NCBI GenBank assembly: GCA_030065825.1
Contig: JASJCY010000092.1
Coordinates: forward strand, 1 to 32,397
Length of the DNA stretch: 32,397 nucleotides
Reading direction: 5' to 3'
From: Nostocaceae cyanobacterium
GTDB taxonomy: Bacteria; Cyanobacteriota; Cyanobacteriia; Cyanobacteriales; Nostocaceae
Shown: piece after piece, positions 1-7,154 of the stretch
How the letters are laid out: each line of letters begins with the position of its first letter
Position numbering within the stretch: position 1 is the first letter of the stretch
Made by a program: the position numbers and the translations under genes
Notes under the pieces: generated by a model
What the model was told of the DNA's origin: nothing
Databases searched by the model: none
Seen by the model: the letters and a program-made list of their open reading frames with translations, nothing else

Positions 1-153
1 GTAGGAATTCGTGATTTGATGTATTATCTCGACTTATGCGAACACACGAGTAGAAAGTATTTAAATGTTTTGTTTGAGTTGGGATATTTGAAAAGAAGCA
101 GGAGAGGCAAGGAATTCTACTACTCGTATTCTGGTGATTCAAGCGATGAATAA
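1..153 (+). CDS. C-terminal fragment of a possible winged-helix DNA-binding protein (5' end outside the window)
   Basis: Frame 1 is open from the first base to a TAA at 151-153 and gives 50 residues. The visible part reads as a recognition helix followed by a short hairpin: an SRKYLNVLFELGYLKR stretch, then basic residues and a YYSYS strand. That pattern is common in winged-helix domains, but the assignment is an inference from pattern alone. The stop codon overlaps the ATG of the next gene (146), so the two may be translationally coupled. No symbol can be given and the N-terminus is not visible. Confidence 0.4.
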   Translation, partial: VGIRDLMYYLDLCEHTSRKYLNVLFELGYLKRSRRGKEFYYSYSGDSSDE

Positions 154-352
154 AGTAAGTTTTGTTAGGTTTGTACAAGAGGATGGTTCGATATGGCGAT
201 TAAATCTAAACTGCATGGAAAGGGTTGTTTTTTGTGAGACGGATAGTATTCCTTACTTGACTGTCTACTTTGTGTCTGATAAGCCACCTCTTACTTTTAC
301 AGGTAAGTCAGCCATATCAGCATATCAAGCCTTAATAGTTGCCACTTCATAA
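146..352 (+). CDS. Small hypothetical protein, 68 aa
   Basis: The frame is open upstream to a GTG at 134, but the ATG at 146 is preferred because it overlaps the stop of the preceding frame in an ATGAATAA arrangement typical of coupled genes. The product alternates hydrophobic and polar residues (beta-rich look), has no signal peptide or membrane segment, and ends just before an array of palindromes. I do not recognise the family. It could be a small accessory or mobile-element protein; a chance frame cannot be excluded at this length. Confidence 0.4.
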   Translation: MNKVSFVRFVQEDGSIWRLNLNCMERVVFCETDSIPYLTVYFVSDKPPLTFTGKSAISAYQALIVATS

Positions 353-362
353 GTTTATAAAA

Positions 363-403
363 ATTACTGACAGTAATTACTGTCAGTAATTACTGACAGT
401 AAT
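363..403. promoter_or_regulatory. Three overlapping 15-bp palindromes, 13-bp period (operator- or iteron-like)
   Basis: Three copies of ATTACTGWCAGTAAT occupy 363-377, 376-390 and 389-403, sharing two bases at each junction. The central base is A, T, A, and each copy is a perfect 7-1-7 inverted repeat. The block ends 21 bases before the ATG at 425 and so lies where a promoter or operator would be. Exact 13-bp spacing is slightly more than one helical turn, as in arrays bound by a small dimeric repressor. The same sequence could also form alternative hairpins in RNA. Function is inferred. Confidence 0.6.
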
Positions 404-424
404 TATAACAGACAAAGGAATAGG

Positions 425-745
425 ATGAGAAATACTAAGTTACCGGTTGTACATACCAGCCTCGCGGATAACTGTATCCGCGTCGGTTCCGATGATTGGT
501 ACGACTGGCTGAAGAAGGTGAAAGCTTTCTGGTATGTATCCCAGTTTCACACTATCGCTGTGAGGAACGGCAACGGAAATAATTGGTATGCCTCCAGACG
601 CTTTGCGGGGAAGTCGCGTTATTGCTATCTAGGCAAGACCAAGGACTTAACTTATGAACGGTTGCAACTGATGGCTAAGGAGTTATCTAAACCAGATTGG
701 GAATATTGGAATCAGATATCAGGTACTGGGAGTAGTGGTCGCTGA
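425..745 (+). CDS. Small protein with a W-Y-A-x-R-R / YLG-type DNA-binding-like motif, 106 aa
   Basis: The middle of the protein (about residues 50-90) reads NNWYASRRFAGKSRYCYLGK followed by a LTYERLQLMAKEL helix. This strand-strand-strand-helix pattern (W-Y-A-R-R, YLG, LT-x-x-RL) resembles the arm-type/AP2-like DNA-binding module seen in integrase N-termini and in some MalT/LuxR-like regulators. No catalytic domain follows, so it could act only as a DNA-binding protein or accessory factor. It is the gene immediately downstream of the palindrome array, which suggests autoregulation. A hairpin follows the stop. The family resemblance is by eye; the role is inferred. Confidence 0.55.
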   Translation: MRNTKLPVVHTSLADNCIRVGSDDWYDWLKKVKAFWYVSQFHTIAVRNGNGNNWYASRRFAGKSRYCYLGKTKDLTYERLQLMAKELSKPDWEYWNQISGTGSSGR

Positions 746-775
746 ATAGTTGTACAAGTTCCTTTTTTTGAAAAA

Positions 776-806
776 TGCGACCGCTTAGTGGTCGCATAAA
801 GTTTTG
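776..806 (+). terminator. Rho-independent-like terminator after the YLG-motif protein
   Basis: TGCGACC at 776-782 pairs perfectly with GGTCGCA at 790-796 around a 7-base loop and is followed by an A/T stretch containing TTTT. It lies 31 bases after the stop of the small DNA-binding-like protein. The T-tract is short, so efficiency may be modest. Confidence 0.5.
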
Positions 807-965
807 TAACGTAGGTTGTTCACTCAATTAATTAGTGCTAGGTTTAAAAAATGAGTGAAATTTGAGTGAAAGTTACTTAGATTGTGGGAAATGGCGGCGA
901 GCAGAGGAAGGCTCAAACTCCTGAAACCAGTTCTCATTATGCAACGCCATTATTTAATGTACAAA

Positions 966-1038
966 TGGAGAATAGGGGATTTGAACCCCTGACCTCTGCG
1001 GTGCGATCGCAGCACTCTACCAGCTGAGCTAATTCCCC
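966..1038 (-). tRNA. tRNA-Ala (anticodon CGC)
   Basis: The minus strand gives a complete 73-nt cloverleaf. The acceptor stem GGGGAAT pairs with ATTCTCC (one G-U), the D arm has AGCTCAGCTGGTAGAGT, the anticodon stem CTGCG/CGCAG encloses the loop ATCGCAC, and the T arm is CAGGGGTTCAAATCCCCTA. Loop positions 34-36 are CGC, which reads GCG alanine codons. The CCA end is not encoded. The HIP1 octamer GCGATCGC falls across the anticodon stem and loop (1003-1010). The 3' end faces the small accessory genes at 1-800. Confidence 0.93.
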
Positions 1039-1057
1039 AAAGTAACCAAATACGATT

Positions 1058-1786
1058 TTAACACTCACCAGTGCTAGATTGCAGTTGTTTTTGGGAATAA
1101 ACTTGTTGTATGCGTTCGAGTTCCAAGTCTGTAAGATAATCTACAGTCCAGTTACACCAGCGTTGTAACATATGGAAGGGGTAAGTATTAGCCACACCAA
1201 CTACTTGCATTCCAGCGCGTTTTGCGGCTTGAATACCCACAGGGGTATCTTCTATAGCCAGACACTCTCTTGATTGCAAATTCAGTCCTGGATATTCCTG
1301 ATTGAGGTGTTGAACTGCTAGTTTATAACCATCAGGTTCCGGTTTACTGGTAATCAGATCGTCCCCTGCTACTATAACTTTAAAATACTCAGCCAACTTA
1401 GAGCGCTCAAGAATAGGTAAAATTTCTGCACGAATCGCACCACTAACTATCCCTAGTTTCAAGTTTTGAGAACGCACCTGAAATATTAAGTCATCTAAAC
1501 CAGAATACAAAGGCAATTTTTCTAGTTTCTCCAGTTCTAGCAGATAATCTTGCGCCTTCTTGTGTAATAATTGATTCAAATAGTTGTCAACAGGAACACG
1601 ACCGCGACTGCTAAGTAACTCATGCAAACAATCGCGATCACTACGTCCTAGACATACTTGTTGATACTCACCTTTTTTGAGGACAAGATTTTCCGACAGC
1701 AAAATCTCCTCTATCAATCGCTGGTGGATTGATTTGTCGTTGATGATGACGCCATTAAAATCAAATAGAATTGCCTTTAAACTCAT
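1058..1786 (-). CDS. HAD-superfamily hydrolase, beta-phosphoglucomutase-like subfamily, with DxN motif
   Basis: 242 aa. HAD motifs are in order: motif I DFNGV near the N-terminus (nucleophile Asp9), a helical cap region, motif II GIVSGA, motif III Lys in SKPEPDGY, and motif IV AIEDTPVGIQAAKRAGM. Family members use the first Asp as nucleophile for phosphoryl transfer or hydrolysis of small phosphorylated metabolites with Mg2+. Here the second motif-I aspartate (usual general acid/base) is Asn11, which may change activity or substrate. The ATG overlaps the stop of the upstream methyltransferase (ATGA at 1783-1786), so the two are probably co-translated. The substrate cannot be read from sequence. 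Confidence 0.85.
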   Translation of the reverse strand: MSLKAILFDFNGVIINDKSIHQRLIEEILLSENLVLKKGEYQQVCLGRSDRDCLHELLSSRGRVPVDNYLNQLLHKKAQDYLLELEKLEKLPLYSGLDDLIFQVRSQNLKLGIVSGAIRAEILPILERSKLAEYFKVIVAGDDLITSKPEPDGYKLAVQHLNQEYPGLNLQSRECLAIEDTPVGIQAAKRAGMQVVGVANTYPFHMLQRWCNWTVDYLTDLELERIQQVYSQKQLQSSTGEC

Positions 1787-2691
1787 GCTGTAGTATCAAA
1801 AGCTGGCGATGGAAAACCCCGCAAATTGGGATTGTTGTCTATGAAAATCGGTGCAGATTGCTGTGTATTCCTGTGAATCGTTGTATTCGTTGAAATTGGT
1901 TTAGTACCACTAGTTAGCTGATGTATCCACCACACATCCTCAGTTCGCACCCCTGCAAATCCTGCTGCACCCATACTCGCATCCACACTAGTCTCTCCAT
2001 ACTCCCGAATATATGGCTCTTCAAATACATCATTCAGCCATTGTAACTGACGCAGGCTCTTTTGATTCCCATCTAAAATCAAGACTTGTCCCCCTGGTAC
2101 CAGTAAGCGAAAAGCTTCCCGCAAAATTGCTTGGGATACTGTTACTGGTGTCTCGTGGAATAATAAGGAAGCGGTCACTATATCAACGGAAGCATCGGGA
2201 ATACCTGTATGTTCAGCGTTTCCATGTCGCCAAATTATGTCTAAATCAGCACTCTTTGCCTTGTGGAAAGCCCGGACTAACATGTAAGGTGATAAATCTA
2301 AACCAATCACCTCTGCCTCTGGAAAAGCTTGCTTTAACAACAAAGTTGTAGAACCAGTTCCACAACCCAAATCAATAATTCGTCGTGGTTGTTTCACTTT
2401 AATAGTATCAATTAAAGCTTGCCTAACCCAGGTTTCATTCGGTGGTGTCACGTATTGAGTCACTGCATCATAGCTAACTGCTGCATCAAAATTAAGATAT
2501 CCCCCCTCAATTCCATGAAAATTTTGGCTGCTGTAGTACGTAGGAATTGTCACATCACCCCGACGGAAGTAATTCCCCTCTTGCTCCCAATCCACGCTTT
2601 TGGCGTAATGCTGCAACCCCTCTTCATCAATCAAAAGTCTAAATATAGGAGATAAAAAGCGTTCCCAAATTGTATCTTGTCTAACCGTCAT
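1783..2691 (-). CDS. Class I SAM-dependent methyltransferase, 302 aa
   Basis: A Rossmann-type methyltransferase. The SAM-binding loop IIDLGCGTGS is at about residues 105-114, followed by the acidic GLDLS at the end of strand 2 (about 130), a NAEHTGIPDASVDIVTASL segment matching motifs II/III, and LLVPGG (about 197) as the post-motif turn. The first 85 residues are an N-terminal extension rich in aromatic residues, probably the substrate cap. The C-terminal 40 residues are low in conserved features. It is the first gene of a two-gene unit with the HAD hydrolase, whose start overlaps its stop. The acceptor molecule is unknown; small-molecule methylation is more likely than RNA or protein. Confidence 0.85.
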   Translation of the reverse strand: MTVRQDTIWERFLSPIFRLLIDEEGLQHYAKSVDWEQEGNYFRRGDVTIPTYYSSQNFHGIEGGYLNFDAAVSYDAVTQYVTPPNETWVRQALIDTIKVKQPRRIIDLGCGTGSTTLLLKQAFPEAEVIGLDLSPYMLVRAFHKAKSADLDIIWRHGNAEHTGIPDASVDIVTASLLFHETPVTVSQAILREAFRLLVPGGQVLILDGNQKSLRQLQWLNDVFEEPYIREYGETSVDASMGAAGFAGVRTEDVWWIHQLTSGTKPISTNTTIHRNTQQSAPIFIDNNPNLRGFPSPAFDTTA

Positions 2692-2790
2692 AAGATTTTG
2701 TGGGATTGAATTGGTTGATTCCGATTTGGTTTACTGTTACAAATTTTAATACATTTTCCACAAATTTACGTATCATACCATTAGATTTAG

Positions 2791-3006
2791 AAGGTGTTTA
2801 TAAAACAAATATAAAATTCTTGCGAGATGATTAACACAAGAAAACTCCTAAAACCCTTGCAATTTCCTAGGTTGGGTTACTCTACGAGAAGCCTCCCGAC
2901 CGTCGTCTACACTCAACCAGTTCTCGCGAGTGTCCAGAAACCGGGTTTCTTTTGGTATACATACTCAAATTCTCGGTTCTCCACCTATAAAAACCCGGTT
3001 TCTTAT
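2791..3006. repeat. Dispersed MITE-like element (diverged copy with internal insertion)
   Basis: The left part (AAGGTGTTTATAAAACAAAT...) and right part (AGAAACC-G-GGTTTCT ... AACCCGGTTTCT) match the 120-bp element at 11620-11739 almost base for base. Here about 104 extra bases lie in the middle (2827-2930), bounded by TCTTGCGAG (2818-2826) and TCTCGCGAG (2922-2930). The right end of this copy is diverged. It occupies part of the 535-base gap between the methyltransferase and rtcB; the rest of that gap holds the hairpin at 3111 and heptamers at 3185, with no convincing gene. Confidence 0.65.
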
Positions 3007-3110
3007 GATTGACGTTGTGTGCTTTTTGTATTATATTTGTAACATAAATCTGCACTTTCAGGCTACGGATGATGTCAGGGTTCTCTAGTACTCAACTACA
3101 TTTTGATCAG

Positions 3111-3166
3111 TTGTGGCACAGGCATCCTGCCTGTGCAGTAGTCAGGCAAGGATGCCTGTGCCACAA
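3111..3166. repeat. Long hairpin repeat (TGTGGCACAGGCATCC family)
   Basis: The arm 3111-3133 is complementary to 3143-3166 over 23 bases with a single-base bulge and a loop of about 9 bases, giving a very stable stem. It lies 60 bases upstream of the rtcB ATG. Repeats with this core are widespread in cyanobacterial intergenic DNA. It could act as an mRNA structure or simply be a selfish palindrome. Confidence 0.7.
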
Positions 3167-3184
3167 GTGATTATTTTTACCATC

Positions 3185-3219
3185 AAAATCCAAAATCCAA
3201 AATCTAAAATCTAAAATTA
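3185..3219 (+). repeat. Short tandem heptamer repeat AAAATCY before rtcB
   Basis: Five consecutive heptamers (AAAATCC twice, AAAATCT twice, then AAAATTA) end 7 bases before the rtcB start. This is a typical cyanobacterial STRR. It takes up the position where a Shine-Dalgarno would be expected, and no purine-rich SD is visible. Confidence 0.75.
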
Positions 3220-3226
3220 GCAGTCT

Positions 3227-5451
3227 ATGGCTTACGAAAAGTTAAAAATTTCCACACCATCCCCTGTTTTATCTTGGGCAAATCATGAATTAGGAAATGA
3301 AGAAACCAAGATGGCAAAGAATGTAGCATCACTGCCATTTGTATTTAAACATATAGCATTGATGCCAGATGTCCACTTAGGAAAAGGAGCGTTAGTTGGT
3401 TCTGTAATTGCTACGAAAGAAGCGATTATTCCTGCGGCTGTGGGTGTTGATATTGGTTGCGGTATGTGCGCCATAAAAACTCCATTTACTGGCGAACAAT
3501 TAGAAGGCAAACTAAAGAAAATTCGCCAGGATATTGAAGCAGCAATTCCTACTGGTTTTAGTGAAAACAAAGATGTTGAAAAAACTGTAACTAACTGGCA
3601 GAAATGGCGTGATTTCAAAGAATTGCATCGTGGTGTGCAAGACTTGGAAGGAAAAGCCATGAAACAAATGGGTTCTCTGGGAGGGGGTAAAGTATTGCTC
3701 CTTACTGTAGTAATATAGTAATCAAAACTCGTCCAAATCGGTGAAGGCTGAGATGTTAACACCGAGGGAAGCGGTAAAACGCCCCGTAGAGAGCAGAGGG
3801 ACTTGGGCATCCTAATTAATTAGGATGAAGGTGTGCTCCGAACTATACCGAATAGGAAGGTATAGAACCAAGCAGAAATGACTTGGTCGATTGCAACTTT
3901 CATCTATGAAATTGTGGAGAAATGAAAGCCACTAATATCAACCTCGACAATCCCAATTACGCCTACTTATTTGGTTTTATTTAAACTGATGGTCATCTGT
4001 ACAATAACACTCGCAATCGGGGGAAGTTAAGTATAGAAGTCAGCAAAAAAGATGAACAAATACTGTGGGCATTCAAGAATCTGATACCGTTTAATTCTTC
4101 GGTAGTTGAGCGTGTACGTAGGACTAATTTCAGTCCAAATTACACTTCAGTTATCTGGAGAGTTTATGATAAAAGATTTCGAGATGATCTCGAATTATTG
4201 GGTTTACCGAATGGTAGTAAATCAGAGTTGATAAAACCACCAAGTTGTAACTACTCAAAAAAGGATTACTTTAGAGGTTTAGTAGACGGTGATGGTTCAT
4301 TAGGACTTACCTCATTCATGCTTTCCCTTTTTATCTCTAGTAACTTCTAGCTCATACATTGCTATAGAGTATTTAGAGTTAATTAAAGAGATTACAGGTA
4401 AAGCTAAAACCTCTAACAAAAATACTAGAGATAGCATTTACAACATAGTGGTTTACAAAGAAGACGCTCAACTTTTAGCAAGATACTTGTACTATGACGG
4501 TTGTTTAGCTTTGCCTAGAAAACTAATTAATGTATCAGAAGTACTAAGTTGGAAACGTCCTCCTGAAATGAAGAGGGTGAATAACAGAAAACGTTGGTCA
4601 CCTGAAGAAGATGAGTTTATTACTACCAATTCAGTTGAGTGTTCGATGAAAGTGTTAGGCAGGAGTAGAAGCAGTATTGAACTTAGACTGTGGAGACTTA
4701 AGAAGCTTAACCAGCAATTAGTAACAAATTGAATCATTTTATCGAGGTTTGTCTCGATACAGAGAACCAAGTTTGGCTGATGTTACATTCAGGTTCCCGA
4801 AACATCGGGAATAAGTTAGCACAGTGCCATATTAGTACTGCCAAGGAATTAGCAAAAATGGCAGGTAATACATTACCCGATCCAGATTTATCCTATTTTG
4901 TTACTGGTACACCAGAATTCCAGGCATACTGGCATGATTTACAATGGGCACAGGAATATGCTCATTTTAACCGCGATGTGATGATGGCAAGATTTAAGCG
5001 TATCATTGAGAAACATTTAGCGGGTGGAAAGGCAACTAAGCCTTTATTAGAGGTAAATTGTCACCACAATTATGCTGAAAAGGAAGTGCATTTTGACGAG
5101 GATGTTTACGTAACTCGTAAAGGTGCAGTTCGTGCCCAAAAAGAAGACTATGGTATTATTCCTGGTTCAATGGGGGCAAAATCTTACATTGTTAAAGGTA
5201 AAGGTAATGTCCATAGTTTTTGCAGTTGTAGTCATGGTGCAGGGCGTTTAATGTCAAGAAATAAGGCAAAAAAAGCCTATACCCTTGATGATTTAATTGA
5301 GCAAACAAAGGGAGTAGAATGCCGCAAAGATGAAGGTGTTTTAGATGAAATTCCTGGTGCTTATAAGCCCATTGAGCAAGTAATGGAAAATCAAGCCGAT
5401 TTGGTGGAAGTTGTAGCAACCCTCAAGCAAGTTCTTTGCGTCAAAGGGTAA
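3227..5451 (+). CDS. rtcB: RtcB RNA-splicing ligase, split by an intron (exons 3227-3688 and 4732-5451)
   Basis: RtcB joins RNA 2',3'-cyclic-phosphate ends to 5'-OH ends using GTP and Mn2+ in RNA repair. Exon 1 gives 154 residues with MPDVHLGKG and the metal site VGVDIGCGM (Asp75, Cys78), ending at ...MGSLGGG. Exon 2 resumes with NHFIEV, then LHSGSRNIG (His173), NCHHNYA (His265/266) and SHGAGR (321-326), which carries the guanylated histidine. Joining GGT at 3688 directly to AAT at 4732 restores frame and yields 393 aa, the normal length for bacterial RtcB. Without splicing, translation adds KVLLLTVVI and stops at 3718, before the Asn-His catalytic motif. Function therefore depends on removal of the insert. 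Family confidence is very high; splicing is inferred from the junction. Confidence 0.9.
3689..4731 (+). ncRNA. Putative group I self-splicing intron in rtcB, 1,043 nt
   Basis: The insert separates GGG from NHF codons with no base gained or lost. The upstream exon ends in U (3688) and the insert ends in G (4731), the two bases required at group I splice sites. A P1 helix can be drawn: exon AGGGGGU pairs with intron GCUCCUU (3697-3703), with the last U facing G as a wobble. Other pairings visible by eye are AATCGG (3738-3743) with TCGATT (about 3887-3892) as possible P3, a 20-nt palindrome CATCCTAATTAATTAGGATG (3809-3828), two hairpins at 3843-3890 placed like P7.1/P7.2, and a CAACTTTCAT/ATGAAATTG hairpin as possible P8. 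P7 and subgroup are not settled. An intein is excluded by the in-frame stops and by Asn at +1. Confidence 0.75.
3922..4732 (+). pseudogene. Degraded intron-encoded LAGLIDADG homing endonuclease with Myb/SANT-like C-terminus
   Basis: Starting at ATG 3922, the frame reads AYLFGFI-stop-TDGHL (first LAGLIDADG motif, TAA at 3982-3984, one base from CAA) and continues to YFRGLVDGDGSLGLT at about codons 116-130 (second motif). The frame then shifts by +1 between about 4300 and 4335, near T- and C-rich runs, and continues through TSSSYIAIEYLELIKEITGK to LVTN-stop at 4732. The tail contains KRWSPEEDEFITT...SMKVLGRSRSSIELRLWRLKK, resembling a Myb/SANT helix-turn-helix. The stop codon straddles the intron's 3' splice site. 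Such enzymes cut intronless alleles to spread the intron; with a nonsense codon and a frameshift this one is probably inactive. Confidence 0.8.
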
Positions 5452-5844
5452 TAAATAAGTCAAAAGTCAATTACTCGTAGAGATAGGGAATAGGGAATGG
5501 GGAACAGGGAACGGGGAATGGGGAACAGGGAACAGGGAACAGGGAATGGGGAACAGGGGACAGGGAACAGGGAACGCGGAACAGGGAAGAAGAAATACAA
5601 AGTGTACTGAGTTTGTTTCAAGAATCAAATAGAAGTCTTATAGTCCTATATTTCCTATTTATTATTTCCTATTTATTATTCCCTATTCCCTATTCTCTAT
5701 TTATTATTTCCTATTTATTATTCCCTATTCTCTATTTATTATTCCCTATTTATTATTCCCTATTCCCTATTCCCTATTAATTCATAGGATTCCCAGGCAT
5801 TATGATGGTAAACTAGTAATGTTTAAGTTTTACCAGATGTACCG
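5452..5844. repeat. Intergenic heptamer tracts (GGGGAAC/GGGAACA and TTCCCTA types)
   Basis: Bases 5487-5590 are degenerate heptamers of GGGAACA/GGGGAAT type. Bases 5648-5782 are degenerate TATTCCC/TTATTAT heptamers of the opposite purine/pyrimidine polarity, so the two tracts could pair with each other as a loose inverted repeat. No gene or clear terminator is seen in the 393 bases between rtcB and the serine hydrolase. Confidence 0.75.
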
Positions 5845-7116
5845 TTGATTAGATCCTTAATAATTATTGTTACTATCGTCTTGATGACGATAGTTTTTCT
5901 GTTTCCTGGGTTGGCATTAGCATCGGTTAAATACCAACTACACAATTTAGCACAGATTCAAATCCCAAGTAAATCCATGACTTCTCCAATAACTCCCCAA
6001 ATAACTCCCGAAGCAGCCTTAGAAAATTTTTTTACTACCGAAGAACAGATAGATACTGAATTGTTTACAGACAGCGTTTTAATGCAAGTACCTGTCACTC
6101 AGATCAAAAATATAATTACAGATATCAAAAATCAACTAGGAAGCTATCAAGGGGTTGAAAAAAGTGGTCAGGAATATTTAGTTACTTTTACTCAAGGTTC
6201 AGTACTCATAAAAATAACTATAAATACCCAAGGAAAAATAGTCGGACTGCTATTTAAACCACCAAAATTAAAGATTAGTAGTCTAGAACAAGCAGTTGCT
6301 GAACTTAAGTCGTTACCTGGTGAAGTTAGTTTTTTAGTCAAGGAAGACTCTGAAATCCTGGTAGCGCTAAATAGTACCACACCCCTAGCAGTTGGTTCAG
6401 CCTTCAAACTCGCCGTCCTCAAAGTACTCAAATCACAAATTGCCTCCCTCCAGCGTTCGTGGAAAGATATAGTCATACTCCAACCTGATGATAAAAAGTT
6501 ACCATCTGGCATGTTACGAACTTGGCCTGATGGTTCACCCCTAACGTTGCAGACACTCGCCTCCTTGATGATATCAATCAGCGACAACACAGCAACAGAT
6601 ATTTTAATCAACTTGATTGGACGAGAATCAATTGAATCTATTTCACCCCGCAACAGTCCTTTCTTAACCACCCGTGAAATGTTTGTTTTGAAAAGTTCTC
6701 AAAATCGCCAATTACTCCAGCGCTATCGTCAAGGTAATGAAAATGAACGTCGTCTATTGCTTGCAGAATTAGCAAAACTACCCCGTCCCGATCTCCTCAA
6801 TGAATTTGAAGGAACCCTTGATGTAGAGTGGTTTTTTACCTCTGAAGAACTTTGCAGATTAATAGAAGAAGTTGCAAATTTACCGTTGATGAGTATTAAT
6901 CCTGGAATTGCTAATCCAAATGATTGGGAGGAAGTAGCATTTAAAGGTGGTTCCGAACCTGGTGTTTTCAACCTCACAACTTGGTTAAAGGGAAAGAATG
7001 GCAAAAACTATTGTGTAGTTGCAACTTGGAATAACAAAGATGCACCCGTGGATGAATCGAAAATTTCTGCATTGTACGGTGGGGTGATTTCTTTCTTAGC
7101 TGATGAAACCAAATAG
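5845..7116 (+). CDS. Exported serine hydrolase of the class A beta-lactamase fold, 423 aa
   Basis: The N-terminus is a strong signal peptide or anchor (IIIVTIVLMTIVFLFPGLALA). The TTG at 5845 gives a basic residue before the hydrophobic core; ATG at 5884 is an alternative that shortens it. Residues about 50-145 form an extra domain preceding the catalytic part. Catalytic motifs are GSAFK with Ser185/Lys188, SDN at 246-248 (61 residues later, normal class A spacing), and KGG at 367-369 in place of KTG. The usual Glu166 equivalent is not obvious. It may be a beta-lactamase, a peptidoglycan-directed hydrolase or an esterase. The N-terminal extra domain is reminiscent of ORF12-like proteins. The start codon is the weakest part of this call. 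Confidence 0.75.
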   Translation: MIRSLIIIVTIVLMTIVFLFPGLALASVKYQLHNLAQIQIPSKSMTSPITPQITPEAALENFFTTEEQIDTELFTDSVLMQVPVTQIKNIITDIKNQLGSYQGVEKSGQEYLVTFTQGSVLIKITINTQGKIVGLLFKPPKLKISSLEQAVAELKSLPGEVSFLVKEDSEILVALNSTTPLAVGSAFKLAVLKVLKSQIASLQRSWKDIVILQPDDKKLPSGMLRTWPDGSPLTLQTLASLMISISDNTATDILINLIGRESIESISPRNSPFLTTREMFVLKSSQNRQLLQRYRQGNENERRLLLAELAKLPRPDLLNEFEGTLDVEWFFTSEELCRLIEEVANLPLMSINPGIANPNDWEEVAFKGGSEPGVFNLTTWLKGKNGKNYCVVATWNNKDAPVDESKISALYGGVISFLADETK

Positions 7117-7136
7117 ACCTCTGCGGAAATGAGGTT
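7117..7136 (+). terminator. Weak hairpin directly after the serine hydrolase stop
   Basis: ACCTC at 7117-7121 pairs with GAGGT at 7131-7135 around a 9-base loop, followed by TTCTATATT. The position immediately after the stop fits a terminator, but the stem is short. Confidence 0.35.
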
Positions 7137-7154
7137 TCTATATTCTCGTTATTC

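Noticed and set aside
2013-2351. Plus-strand frame of 112 aa inside the methyltransferase
   Set aside because: Antisense shadow of a well-supported gene with clear SAM motifs.
2827-3012. 61-aa frame upstream of rtcB
   Set aside because: It runs through the dispersed element and its insertion; no homology-like features.
3227-5451. Intein in RtcB
   Set aside because: Inteins need a continuous frame and Cys/Ser/Thr at +1. Here the frame stops 10 codons after the junction, the endonuclease is in a different frame, and the +1 residue is Asn.
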